A DNA stretch of 64,000 nt from Sipunculus nudus (Eukaryota; Annelida; Sipuncula; Golfingiida; Sipunculidae): the NCBI GenBank assembly GCA_026874595.1, contig CM049313.1:15809508-15873507 (forward strand), read 5' to 3'. Both the position numbers and the translations under genes were made by a program. The notes below the pieces were generated by a model, which had not been told where the DNA came from, did no database searches, and saw only the letters and a list, made by a program, of their open reading frames with translations. Below, in pieces: positions 37,306 to 48,724 of this stretch; within the stretch, counting starts at the first letter, position 1; each line of letters begins with the position of its first letter.

Positions 37306-40300
37306 TTGAAGGTAATAGATTGTCACAGATCATCAAGAATATGAATTTCTTATGACCTCAAAATAAAATACGAGATTCTTTTCATTTTTTTGGAAGATAA
37401 GCAATAAGGGTTCATTATCAAAAAGCTCAAATGCCAAAAATATATGAAAAAAAAACATATAGCTTTCATGATATTTTCACGCATTTCCTTAGGCAATCCT
37501 AAATTATACGTTTCAAAAAGGAACTTTCATTTTAAAATCATTTCTCTTTTACGTTCACCACACCCTCACTTATATGGTTAAGGAGATGTAGCCGCTACAA
37601 GTATTTGATAGGTAATTTTTTTGGGTATCAGTAGTGGTCGGTGGCCTGGAGATCGTTAACCAGAGGGGAGCTGCAAAGTCAGTTCACTTTTAACTTGGCT
37701 TCATTTCAGGCCTTATACAGGTGGTATATGTAAGGAAGCATGGCCCCCATTTCTGGAGCTTCTGGTCCGACAGAGTAGCTCCAACAGCAAGGGCGTGTAA
37801 AGAATCATAAAAAAGGTATTATCAGTTGCCTCATTTTTATGCGCAACCAACCATATAGCGGGAAAAAACTACAAATCTGTTGTTTCGCTGGTGCCTAGAT
37901 AACAAGATGGGGGATAAGCCCGGGAGGTACCAGATATATAATATCCAGTGAATCATCCGAACTATTGTATCAACCATTACACTCAATTTTTCTTTTATGA
38001 CGGAAGCCAAAAAGAAACCACATGCTTGTGGTAGATATTGCTGACAATCAGCTATGTAAATCATTTGGAATTTCCCAATGCTATGCCAGCTAGGGTAGTA
38101 AAAGGGTCGCAGAGAAAGATGTCACAGCCTTTCGCACATTAACTTCTTCCTTCCACTAAAAATGATACATCTGGACATGCGTGCCACTCACATGTTGAGC
38201 TTATACTGCCACCTGTCCGGTAGCTCCAAGTCTTCGTCCGTGTAGTATCCATGTCATTTTGTTTGCTCCGCCAGGAGGGTACGCGTTCATCTCCGTTCGC
38301 TTGTGTCCGTGTGTCTGTGTGTTTGTTCACAACATAACCCACACAATCAGGAGACTTTTAGGGCAGTTCAGCAAAGGGCCAATTAAGAACCAATTAGATT
38401 TTGGTGTTGGATCAGGTATATGATCCGGATTCAGGAGCGTCATCTTGAAATATTCACACATGTAGAGTCACTTGTACAAGAATGAACCTGGAAATATGGG
38501 CCCAATAAATGAATGCAAACACGGGCTGGGGATAGCGGGTTCTTGCATTCTTTAACATGCAGATTATTAGTTTAAAAAAATAAATTTCTAGAATCATAAT
38601 AAATAATACCAAGTATAAACACACTTTTCACGTGTTTTGACTGGCTTCCAGTAAAACAAAGAATTCCCTTTAAACTGGTTCTTCTTACGTTCAAAGTACT
38701 GCCTTGAATGGATTCAGAATACTTAAATGTACTTCCTTGTGAAAACCATCCCTATTCTCTCACTCAGATATAGCGGGAGCTCGCCGACCAAACCGTTAAT
38801 TAACTGAAGGCGTTGAGGTGGCAGTACAAACTATAGGGTTCGGATCAATTTAAGTATATATAATATAAGTAGATGTGCACACCATTTCTAACAGGACTTT
38901 TTTTTTCATTTTCATCTGCTTGTCGAACTCTCATTTTCTGCAGGTAAGACAAAAGTGACATTAATCTGTTAGGAAATATATAAAATATCACATTCACGGT
39001 TGGCTTAGGTGTATTCATGCAGCAGTTATTAATAACGAGATAGTTTTACTCGGAAATGTTGTCTCTGCGTCCGTCATGACGGCATTACAGCGGAAACTGT
39101 GGTAGCCAAAATAGCTTCAATATTCAGTTCTCGCCGAGAGGTTAACCACCATAAGTTCTGTGTAACAACATTCTTCATTTTTAACAAATTAAACACGGCC
39201 ATATGAGCCTCTAGTGTCCAATACTACCACAAAGCACATATTTTGAGCCGACCCTTAGAATGGGTGTTCTGATATGACTTGTATCATGACTCGCAGGCCA
39301 CTATCAGTTAATTGTAAAAAAAAAAGGCAGAATGGCTTGTTACTCCAGGCATGACCCACCACTAATTGCAACAGAAATTATTTAGTCACTATTCATCTCG
39401 GAAATGCTTCTAGATGTACGTATAAAAAGTATAGCAAAATAGGGCTATTATGAGTGGAACAATGTTTAATTTGCATAAATCTAATATTGCCGCCAGTCGC
39501 AGTTTCTGACTCCTAATACTACTTTTAGCTATCCATTATCATTGCACAAATCGTTAAAGCTGAACCTTGGAACTTTCAATTTAAACCGGGAAAGATTCTG
39601 GTGAAATTTCTCAGAAATCCACAAAATTAAGTCAGCATGACCTATATCTTGCAAAGTAAATGGCAAAAATATGATTAAAGCACCCTGAAAGCCATGACGC
39701 TTTCAAGTGTACGAGAGTGCCGAACAAATATTGTGTGCTGGTTTATAACATTAAAACAATGTGCCCTATTTACACGTTTATTATAGTTAGCATGCAAAGG
39801 ATGAAGAAAGTTGAACCTGAATTCTCTTGAGTTGTGAAGCGAAAACATATTTGAGCACCACTATAGTCAAGAAGCTTGCCAGTAAATATACATACAAAAT
39901 GACAGATTTCTAAATAAATTTGCCAGCTGTCTTCAGAATGTATACCGACATTTTGGTCATAGATCCAATTTGAAAATATACATTTAGTGGCGCCACCTAT
40001 GTTGACCTATTTAATGCCATCCAAAATAATTCTTATAGATAACTTTATCAATTGTCTGATACCGTCTGTGCCATCCTACTTCTTTTCCTTTTCAGCCTCT
40101 TCATTTATTGTTTAGACTGACAAATGTATATCAGTCATGTCAAAGTATTGGCTCCTTTAAGCTCACCATCATATATTTTGCCCCTGCTCATCAAGTAATG
40201 CCATAATGTACTTTAACCAGACATTTATATTTCTCACAATCTACAAAGTGTGAACAAAGTTTGAGCAAAGTTGGGAATGTTAGTCACAGGTCATTTTTTA

Positions 40301-41757
40301 GCCGAGCATTTCACTCTTGGACAACCTACATATCCACAAGTTGAAAGTCTTTGAGTTTATTCATTGGAATCAAACTTCACATATATGTCCCTGATCACTA
40401 CAGGAAATTAACTTACGACTTTGGTGTGTGGGTGTGCTGTTACGAGACATAAGAGGAACAGCCTTATTGATTTTTGGACTGAAAGGTCGAGGTCACAAGT
40501 TGTGGTCAGCTTTGATTTCAGATGATGGACTCTAAGGATGACTTATATAATTCAGTATTCACATTTATGGGTTAAAATGAAAATGAATCATTTGGGACCC
40601 ATGGGTCACTGTGCTCAGCTGAAGTTGACCTTGAAGGTAAAAATCTAAAATAATATCAAAGGAGATAAAGTCTAAAAGGGAAAAGGTAATATAGGCCATG
40701 GCTGGTAGACATGATTGGTTTGTATTGATGAAAAAGAAATTGTTGCAAATAATATTTTGTGACAAAACCATGCATTCTCTAATGTTAAAATTGAAGCATG
40801 TGAGCAGTGTGAACATAAGTTGTTTATTATTACGATTATCATTGGTTGGCTTTTTGATAAATTGTTGACAGTTCAGTAGTTTACACATTTGCTCAATTGG
40901 ATCTATTTTTTTATAATATTTATTATAAATTTATTTATATATGTAATTTTTATTTTATAAAATGTATACAGATGGAATATAACTAATGTTCCCAGTCCGC
41001 ATATGCAAGGACTTGATGTTTGTGGTGGTGGAGGGGGGGGGGATGGAATGGTGGGAGTTACAACATGTCTGTATTATTATAGTGTTTATACATTAGATTT
41101 TCACTTCATTCAACAATGCTAACATGATAAAATAGTTCATTCACAATTACTTAATATTTGAAAAAAGACAGACAGACTGGTAGACAAATAAAGCTGATAA
41201 TATAAGAAGTTTCAATTATTTTTTAATTTCTTTTATTATATCAAAATTTTTTAAAAGTTTTACATCTGCAATATTACACAACTGAATATATGTTGCTTTA
41301 AAATTTCAGATTTTAAAAGCTTAAATCGATACACATACAGTATATGAAAGATATTTCGACAATGCTTATAGGACAAATTTCATATTTAATATATATATAT
41401 ATATATATTTAATGATAATGGAGAGATGATGGACAGACAGAGCTGATCATTTTATGTTCAATTCTCCTGAGGCAAGAATATGTTTCAATTAGATCTTAAT
41501 TTTTTTCTTATCCAATTTTTTTTAAATTAAAAAAAATGTACACATTTGCAATAAAAAACAAATGTCCAAGAGCACAGGTGCAAGGAATCATTCGCAGCAG
41601 AGGGGGTTGGTTGGATGAACAACACTTCTGCATATACATTCAGGGCAAACAAAGCCCGATCTCCAATTCTGCTGAGGCTGGAAAATAATGAACACATGTT
41701 TGTATTAGATACTCATTTTTTATTTTAATTTTATATTTCTATACATATATACGATAT

Positions 41758-41760
<3 letters not shown>
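37303..41760. other. Intergenic with degenerate repeats
   Basis: No gene was recognised. Near 39,986 the sequence AGTGGCGCCACCT, followed by TTAATGCCATCC, resembles the palindrome repeat at the window start. Around 40,470-40,640, AGGTCGAGGTCACAAG and TTGACCTTGAAGGT-like words look like a degenerate interspersed repeat. A short (AT)n lies near 41,388-41,408 and a G-rich tract near 41,030-41,041. Confidence 0.45.

Positions 41761-41806
<46 letters not shown>
41761..41806. repeat. (AT)n microsatellite
   Basis: 46 bp of uninterrupted AT dinucleotides. Confidence 0.95.
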
Positions 41807-41808
<2 letters not shown>

Positions 41809-42585
41809 GAATATAAAGGCTGCTTCATAATTCTAAACTGCATCATCATAAATCTCAATCTTGCTATATCACACCACATCATGCATACGAATGTATATTT
41901 ATATATTCACTGAGAGGTGGGGGTGATATGAGAACTGTACACCTGTCACAGCAGGGGATCTCCCCCAGTAACTGTAACAAATCAGGAACCCTGGGATAGC
42001 TGACTTCCAGTAACCAGGAGTGGCCAACCTGCATCTTGACAAAGCAATTGACTACAATAAAGCCTCAAGAAAAAAATCAATACCTAGCCTAATTTTCAAC
42101 CTTTTATTTTCAAATTTCATAGTTAAACAAATTAAATGGTTATGTTTACATGCTGTGAAAATTAAATTAACAGTACTCACAGGAAAAAAACGTGCCATGG
42201 TCAAAGTTGGGCAAAATTTAAGGTACTGATTTTATTTTTATGCTAATAACGTAAAACATTTACATAATTAAGATCTAATGTTGGGTACACAATTGAATCT
42301 TAATTAAACAAAGTTATATACTTGTAAAAAAAAAATCTCTTGCATTAAAAATTTTCATGTTAAGTGAGTAAATATTTTTCTTAATTTTTACAAAGTCCAT
42401 TATGTTCGGGCCAATAATTTGAAGAAATTACACTTTACAGGCTAAATTTCTAGCTTGTAAATAGGAAATATTTTGGAGAATATTTCTGATTAATATTAAG
42501 AAAAACAGATAAGTGGTTTTGATATTGGGCAGCCCTGAAGTGTGATAAGAGGTTTTTAATGGAATTATGAATTTTTTTTTCTTAA
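41807..42585. other. Intergenic, nothing recognised
   Basis: AT-rich, with short frames only. Confidence 0.45.
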
Positions 42586-42784
42586 TTTTTCGAAGGAACG
42601 AAGTCGCAGTGCCCAGATTTTGGTTTGGTAGGAGATTTTGGGGGACATCTAACAGTATGCCGAATTTTGGATTCGTAGGTCCAACGGTGTCGAAACGTGC
42701 CTGTCTTACGGACGGACGGCAGGACGGACAGACAATGGACTACCACTATAGCTCAGATGACTCATAGTCAGCTGAGCTAAAAAT
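42586..42784 (+). repeat. Interspersed repeat with GGACGGACAG tract and terminal hairpin
   Basis: A CGTGCCTGTCTTACGGACG word and a GGACGGACAGACAATGGAC tract precede an imperfect palindrome at 42,749-42,779: TAGCTCAGATGACT, loop CAT, AGTCAGCTGAGCTA, with one mismatch, followed by AAAAA. From memory, this arrangement recurs widely in bivalve sequences. That supports a molluscan origin, but I cannot name the family. The 66-codon frame here is a by-product of the repeat. Confidence 0.5.
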
Positions 42785-45252
42785 GCATATTTGTATTCAC
42801 CCAATTCAAAATAATCCAGTTGATCCCGGGGAAAAAGTTCAAGGTCACATATCGCAAATGATGTTACCCGCAATTTGAGTCTGAATGTTAACTACATTTT
42901 TTGATCAATAAGTTTTCATGTCACTTATATATTCGCTATGTGAATTCTCTAAGAGCCATGAGCGCCGATACACTGATAAAAGTACAGAAAGAAAATACGG
43001 CTTTGAGTCGGTAACAACCTCTCTCTGATATGGTGCAGTGAGGCTATATTACATTCAGTCAAATTGTCTAAATAGCAATGTCATCAGAAATATTTCTGTT
43101 AAATAAATATAAACAAATTCGGCTTTTATCTATTTATGAGTATATCCCCTGAATAACCCTTTTAAAAAATAAATTAAAAACAGTTTCAGATTCATAATAG
43201 ACCCAATGACGTATATGTTATTTTTAAGGAAAAAGCAAACAGCATTCTTTCTAATGGTCTTTGCATTGATGAACATTCCGTTCATTTAAATGTGATATTT
43301 TTATAAAATATAAAAATTATAAAAGTAACCTGTATGACCAATCCACTTTCCCGTGGACTTATTAATACAAACCCACATGTCAGTATCAAACAACTTTTTG
43401 TTCATGTCTCTACCATATTTTTATTTTGCATCAAATTAAAATTAAAATACGTAAACTTAAAATGTCATTATATCAGTAAACCTAGACTCCAAGCATTTTT
43501 ATAGTGCAGATATCCCAAAAATTGAATTTGCCTACAGTATGAGGTGTAAACTCATTTTGGACAGGTTTATGACAGGTTTCGCGAGACCTGGCTGCCGGTG
43601 GCATTTCTTGTTCTTTCCTTGTCCATCTTTTTCGCTTTTTACCTCACCATTACTGAACCACGAAAACAAGCTGAAAACCTTATAAAATGTTTGACTGACA
43701 ACTTTGAAATGCTGTTTTACCTTGGTAGTGATGATCTCGCATATTTCGAGTAAAATTCGTACAAATGAATGGATTTAAGGATTTTCCCAAAAATATGGTT
43801 TTATTTATATGATTTATAATATTCCAGTTCACGTACTACCTAAAAATTGATTTAAATGTAAATCTTTCAATGCAAATATCCATTATGTTCATGCATGGAC
43901 CCTTTATGCTAGTATATACCTTTCGTTTAACCACATACTGCAAGGTTAACACAAAACCTTTGTCTGACTGTCGAGGTGCTGAAAATCATGCTTTTGTCCC
44001 AAAACTCTAAGAATATGGGTCAACATGACCTTTTTTCGGCTATTCAGAGAGGCCTGCAAAAGGCCTCTCAGGATATCAAGTCAGAAGTTTCGAGGTTAAA
44101 AAATATCGAATTGTAAACGCGTCAGAGTAGTCAATATGGTTCAAACAAAAAGCCTGGCGGCCATTTTGGATTTATGAAAATTAAGGACTGCTCTACTCAT
44201 AATATTTCGTTAGACCTTTCGTACGTTTATCAAGAGATATTTCCAAAATGAAGAGTAAAAAAAAAATTATGTTGCAATTTGTGGTGGATCAGGACACTTT
44301 TTTTCCCATAAAATGACTGGATTTTTGTTGTCATGGCTCACTCAGACCAGGACAAGCTTGCTTGCTTATAGTCCCAAGACTAAAACTAAAACTATAAAAA
44401 ACCGCTAAAAAGCAACTTTTGAAATTTGAACTGCTACCCTTGTTTTCTTACACGTTAATCGTAATGGTTTTCGTGAAATTAAATTAAAGAACGATTTTAA
44501 AATTTCCAACTTATTTTTATTTTATAACTTTAATCCATTTTAAATCCAAATTATTGTTTATTCTTTTTCTATAGTTCTCTATGTCAATATATATGCTCGG
44601 GATAAATTGCTTTTAAAACCAAAGAACAGGACAGTCACCATGTCAAATGTGAAACGTAAATGAATGTTATCTAAATTAAAAATAATATTGGTGTTATTAT
44701 TGCTTCTTATATGGAAATTTGAACATTAGTATTTGAAAGACATGGCAAAAAGTGTGTCGATTAACTGGAAGTTGAAGATACAATACTCTGTATTTATTTC
44801 TTAGAAAAATTACTTTGAAATATGAGAAAGTACTTAAGCGTTAAAGGCGAGAAAGAATTTCCATGGACGGCATGAACATTAACAATCCACGTTGAAATCT
44901 GATGACAGGCTGTGAAATAATTGTTCTTTAATCCTTTCTTCACAGATAAGCATTGTCCTTTTCGGGTTGCATGCCTTACAAATATTTACCATAAAGAAAT
45001 ATGAGGGGTTATTCATTTGGGGTTTGGATGTCGAAAGGAGTACATGTAACATGAGCCGATTCAGGAAAACTTCTCGTCTCAGAATGTGTGAAATACGTTC
45101 AGCTAAAAATGAATTTTCTTTTCTGATTATCGTCCCTGAAAAGTTATTTTAAAGAAAATTCAACATGGATACCTGAAACGGGCGGCTAATTTTTCGAGTA
45201 ATGTCTTTTAGTTTGATGGTTCTGGAAGTGACGTCCATATAATGATGAGCAC
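42785..45252. other. Intergenic, nothing recognised
   Basis: AT-rich. A small perfect hairpin, GAGAGGCC/GGCCTCTC with a 7-base loop, lies at 44,047-44,069. No gene was identified. Confidence 0.45.
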
Positions 45253-45370
45253 CAGTGGCGGATCAAGAAATTTAAAAAAAAACAAGGGGGCGTTATACTG
45301 GGTTCACGGCTGATGGGTGTTTTATTGTTTGGTTCTGAAATTGTGCATTTATTGTTTATGTAATAAATAA

Positions 45371-45374
<4 letters not shown>

Positions 45375-45417
<43 letters not shown>
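45375..45417. repeat. (AT)n microsatellite
   Basis: Uninterrupted AT dinucleotides inside the hAT-like candidate. Confidence 0.95.
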
Positions 45418-45420
<3 letters not shown>

Positions 45421-45794
45421 CCTATAGTATTATTATTATTTAATATTATATGGCCCAAATTTATATTTATTCTTATCATTAATATTGAAATTATTAATAA
45501 TAATATCATACGTAAAATATTTCAGCCTATGAAAAATTGATTAAAAAAAATTACCTATGAATAAAATCTTCACCTAAGTTAAGTTTTTTTTTTTTTTTAA
45601 GTTAATTACAGCTACATTGGGGAGGGGAGGGGAGCGGGTGTCCCCATCCAATACTGGAAACATTTTCAGTTATGCAATGTGAAGAGGACATTTTGAGATA
45701 CCTTTCTCAAAGATTATGAGGATCTTCTGTTCCTAAAAAAATCTCTTTAGTTTTAGTATTTATATTTTTTATTATGGATATTAACTTGAAAATG

Positions 45795-45870
45795 CCTCGG
45801 CGCTTGGGCTGCGCACTGGACACAGCAGAGTACAGATCACGAGTTCGAATATCAGCCGAAGAGCCATGAG
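45795..45870 (+). repeat. Possible tRNA-derived SINE fragment
   Basis: GGCGCTTGGGCTGCGCACTGG resembles a tRNA 5' half, and ACGAGTTCGAATATC contains a close match to the pol III B-box GGTTCGANNCC. The minus-strand open frame through it (45,707-45,901) is the kind of spurious frame SINEs create. No poly(A) or target duplication was resolved. Confidence 0.4.
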
Positions 45871-46177
45871 ATTTTCCACGTTCGACCCTAACCCCAGCCA
45901 TGAAAACAATACTCTCTGGCCTTTTTAAATAAATTTACTAGGCCTAGAATGTGAAGCTATCTTAACGGAGCAGCTCAGACAGCTGTTCAATAATATCCAC
46001 AACTTATGAATCGAAAGCAATAAACTGAGGTTAACCAATTGATCTAATTGCTAGGGAATAAAACAAGAAAAAGGAAAATAAATCACGAATAAATAAGAAA
46101 AGAAATAGATAAAAAGAGAGATGTTACAGCTCAAAAGGGGGGGGGGGGGGGGGAGCGCGGATCTGGATCCACCATTG

Positions 46178-46844
46178 AGCATGTTGGATTGTTTCAGGTT
46201 ACGTTTACAAATGCTCAAGCCTTAATATTCAGTTGTTGAGATCTGAAAAATAATTAAAAAGACAGAATTTGCAGACATCCAAAGGAAAACTATAATCAGC
46301 TGATTTATCAAACGTAATCGCTCAAGTTTTTTTTCAGATTTCTGAATATGTTGTTAAATGAGAGTTTAATGTCAATCACTTGGGGCTTCACCAAACAATA
46401 TCAATAAAGTAGTAATTGTACATTTGACTGAACAAATCGTGTATTGGGCTGGCACGATTCCTACACCCACTCGAATAACCAAGTATTCAATAAAATTTAT
46501 TCACCTCCACACCTTCAAAGCAAGCCATCACTTACGTTTTTCTCGGTACCAATTTATATGCATGACCAATGATTAATGAAAACAGACTGGCCCCAAGAGA
46601 TATCAAAATTATGTATTGTCTCATTCTGGGACTGTCAACAATGATTAATTCATATAGTTGATCTGTTAATGTACTTTCATGTCGTTTGTAAATGTTAAAA
46701 CCACTGGTTGTAACTTAGTATGAAAGATGTGGCAGAAATTATTTCCCGTTTTATAAAAGACGCACCAAACGCACGCCCAGTAAATGTGTATCTCGAATAC
46801 CAGAACTATATTCACCCTTAAAGGAAAATGTGACAGGATTGTAA
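46178..46844. other. Intergenic, nothing recognised
   Basis: No gene or repeat was identified up to the start of the duplicated 867-bp segment. Confidence 0.45.
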
Positions 46845-47711
46845 GGAATCTCGCCTCCTCAATAGTTTCTGGTTAACTAGAAGATTCTACTATCTCCTGA
46901 AGATCCTATTTCCGTCTTATATATATATATATGACATATACTGACATGTATGAAGATTTTCGCAAAATCACACAATGCCCCTCGAATAAGAATTATGTAA
47001 CAACTGCATGCTTTATGGACATAAAGAAAGATTTTTGGACTATCGCGCTTAGGTTATATGAGCTGGAGATTTGGTCAAAGTTAAAGGGTCAGAGGTCAGA
47101 CTGAGCAAGACGGAGGGCACGCTGGTCGTGTGGGCAATATGCAGATCTGATGTACGATCCAGAACTGATTAAAAACTATATGTAACACATCAAAATGGTG
47201 TCATTCTTTATATGAACGATCTAACAGTTTTGAAAGTTTTAATCATTCTTTATATAAGATTAAACACTGCTAACGTTTTCAACAAGTTAATATGTGGTAT
47301 AGACAGTCACTTAATTGCATAGACACAGGTGGCTGCAGCTATACCAACCAGTGCTTGATGGGTGTTGCAGGGCATCCGCTACCGTTATTGTACAGGATTC
47401 AAAAGCTACGTCAAGCTCGATTAACTCATCTAGCGCAGGGGCTCGAGTCCTGACAAATTCAAGTGTCTGGAACCCGCGCACAGGACCACGGTGGTGGGGA
47501 ATTGTGATTGCAGTGCATGTGTTATTTTGATAGTAATACACTTGTTTCACAATAAAACATGGACCAATGAATAAAAAATTGAGCAAGTCGCTGACAATGC
47601 TTGATTATAAAAAAATCTTGAAAAGTATCTATGGGATACTTACAAATTTGGATAATTATGTTACCAATTACGTTAGCCCCTTAAAGGCTTTACCACGTAA
47701 CGGTAATAAAT
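46845..47711. repeat. 867-bp direct repeat, left copy (target-site duplication)
   Basis: The copy begins GGAATCTCGCC and ends ACGGTAATAAAT, and recurs at 55,409-56,275 with a constant offset of 8,564 bp. Only one difference was noticed (ATAAAAAAATC here, ATAAAACAATC in the right copy). The left copy ends exactly where the LINE begins, and the right copy begins exactly after its poly(A). This is the geometry of a target-site duplication. A 91-codon minus-strand frame (47,311-47,586) inside it resembles no known family. Confidence 0.9.
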
Positions 47712-47785
47712 GAACGGACAAGATGGCAGCATGAGCGGTCGTGTTTTCATGAGCTCCCGTTAGTCCAAACGATCCACTGGATAAT
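47712..47785 (+). promoter_or_regulatory. LINE 5' leader with YY1-like site and two uORFs
   Basis: Only 74 bp separate the insertion boundary from the ORF1 start. ACAAGATGGCAGC (from 47,718) lies 7 bases from the 5' end and matches the YY1 core AAGATGGC. In human L1 a YY1 site in the same position directs accurate transcription start. Two tiny upstream frames precede ORF1: ATG at 47,723 (3 codons) and ATG at 47,731 (10 codons). Promoter function is inferred. Confidence 0.45.
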
Positions 47786-48724
47786 ATGTCAAAAATCTCG
47801 ACTTTACAGACTAGATCTAAGAGCAAAAGTGACATTGAAAGCATGGCACAGCCAAGTATGGATAGATATGTCGAAACCGTACAGAAAAGTTCGAAAAGTG
47901 ATACAGAGAGAGCTGAAACGGACGCCCCGCGCACACCACAGGTAAGCGGCTCCACAATTGCTCTTATTGAAGAAAAGTGCTCTGTGCTAGAAAATGCATT
48001 TAAGGTTGCAATAGACAATTTCAAGGAAGCCCTTTGTGAGGATATTGAAAGCATAAGGAGAGATGTAAAAAAATTAGACTCTAAATGTTCAGGAATGGAG
48101 AGTAAAATCAACTCAATTGCACAAAGTCTTGAATACACGCAAGGTGACATTGACGAAACAAAGGCAAAAATAGAAAGCACAGAGGCAGAAAATAAAAATT
48201 TAAGATCGGAAATAGATAGACTGAAAGCAGAAAATAGCGAAAAAAATGAGCAAATAAATGTGATGAAAGAGAAACTCTTAGACATAGAAAGATACAGCAG
48301 AGAATTCAATTTGAGATTGATTGGAGTACCAGAGAACAAAGGTGAAGATTGTATGCAAATTGTTTCCAAACATATTAACGAACAGAGACTTCTTGGTGAC
48401 ATTCAGGACGCAGAAATACATGGGCTACTCGAAAACGCGCACAGAACCGGGAGAGTTAAAACTAAAGGACACAGACATATCATTGTTAAATTCCATAGCC
48501 GCCCGACAAGAAACGAGTTACTAAAAACCCAAAAACAAAAGCGCAACCGCAGCCAGCAAGCTTTCTTTGCAGAAGACCTAGTTAAGGAAGACTACTTATT
48601 GAAAAGAAAAGCGATTGCCCAAATGACCCAGGCTCACAACGACCACCAGAAGGTCCGTTTCTGGCGCGGAAAGTTAATTATCAATGGGAAAGAGGTCCCT
48701 ATCAATGACGCCAGGCCAACTTGA
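47786..48724 (+). CDS. LINE ORF1 protein (L1 ORF1p-like RNA chaperone)
   Basis: This 312-residue protein is expected to trimerise, bind the LINE RNA and form the retrotransposition particle. Residues ~1-55 are polar and Ser/Thr-rich. About 56-170 are charged heptad-like sequence (ENKNLRSEIDRLKAEN and similar), predicted to be a coiled coil. An L1-type RRM follows, with NLRLIGVPE (175-183), AHRTGR (218-223) and HIIVKF (231-236). A C-terminal domain ends near NGKEVPIND. The order coiled coil, RRM, CTD matches vertebrate L1 ORF1p, and the length is close to the human protein. The ATG at 47,786 is the first long-frame start after two short uORFs. An AATAAA lies at 48,726-48,731, two bases past the stop. 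The antisense 244-codon frame is a mirror artefact. Confidence 0.92.
   Translation: MSKISTLQTRSKSKSDIESMAQPSMDRYVETVQKSSKSDTERAETDAPRTPQVSGSTIALIEEKCSVLENAFKVAIDNFKEALCEDIESIRRDVKKLDSKCSGMESKINSIAQSLEYTQGDIDETKAKIESTEAENKNLRSEIDRLKAENSEKNEQINVMKEKLLDIERYSREFNLRLIGVPENKGEDCMQIVSKHINEQRLLGDIQDAEIHGLLENAHRTGRVKTKGHRHIIVKFHSRPTRNELLKTQKQKRNRSQQAFFAEDLVKEDYLLKRKAIAQMTQAHNDHQKVRFWRGKLIINGKEVPINDARPT

Larger units (their letters stand above)
45253..46177. mobile_element. hAT-like non-autonomous element candidate
   Basis: The left end CAGTGGCGGATC and the right end (reverse complement CAATGGTGGATCC) are similar inverted termini of the CA(G/A)NGG type seen in hAT elements. Both are followed inward by G/C homopolymer tracts (GGGGGCG on the left, a G17 run at 46,137-46,153 on the right). 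TGAGCA lies just before the left end and overlaps the right boundary, a weak hint of a target duplication. An (AT)n tract (45,375-45,417) and a tRNA-like segment are internal. There is no transposase. A second right-end-like GGGAGCGGG word near 45,630 makes the boundaries uncertain. Confidence 0.4.

Noticed and set aside
47311-47586. 91-codon frame identical at 55,875-56,150 as a conserved gene
   Set aside because: Its duplication is explained by the 867-bp target-site duplication; it has no family motifs and an overlapping plus-strand frame is equally open.
47668-48402. 244-codon minus-strand frame
   Set aside because: It is antisense to the well-supported LINE ORF1 and has low-complexity Ser/Leu-rich content.
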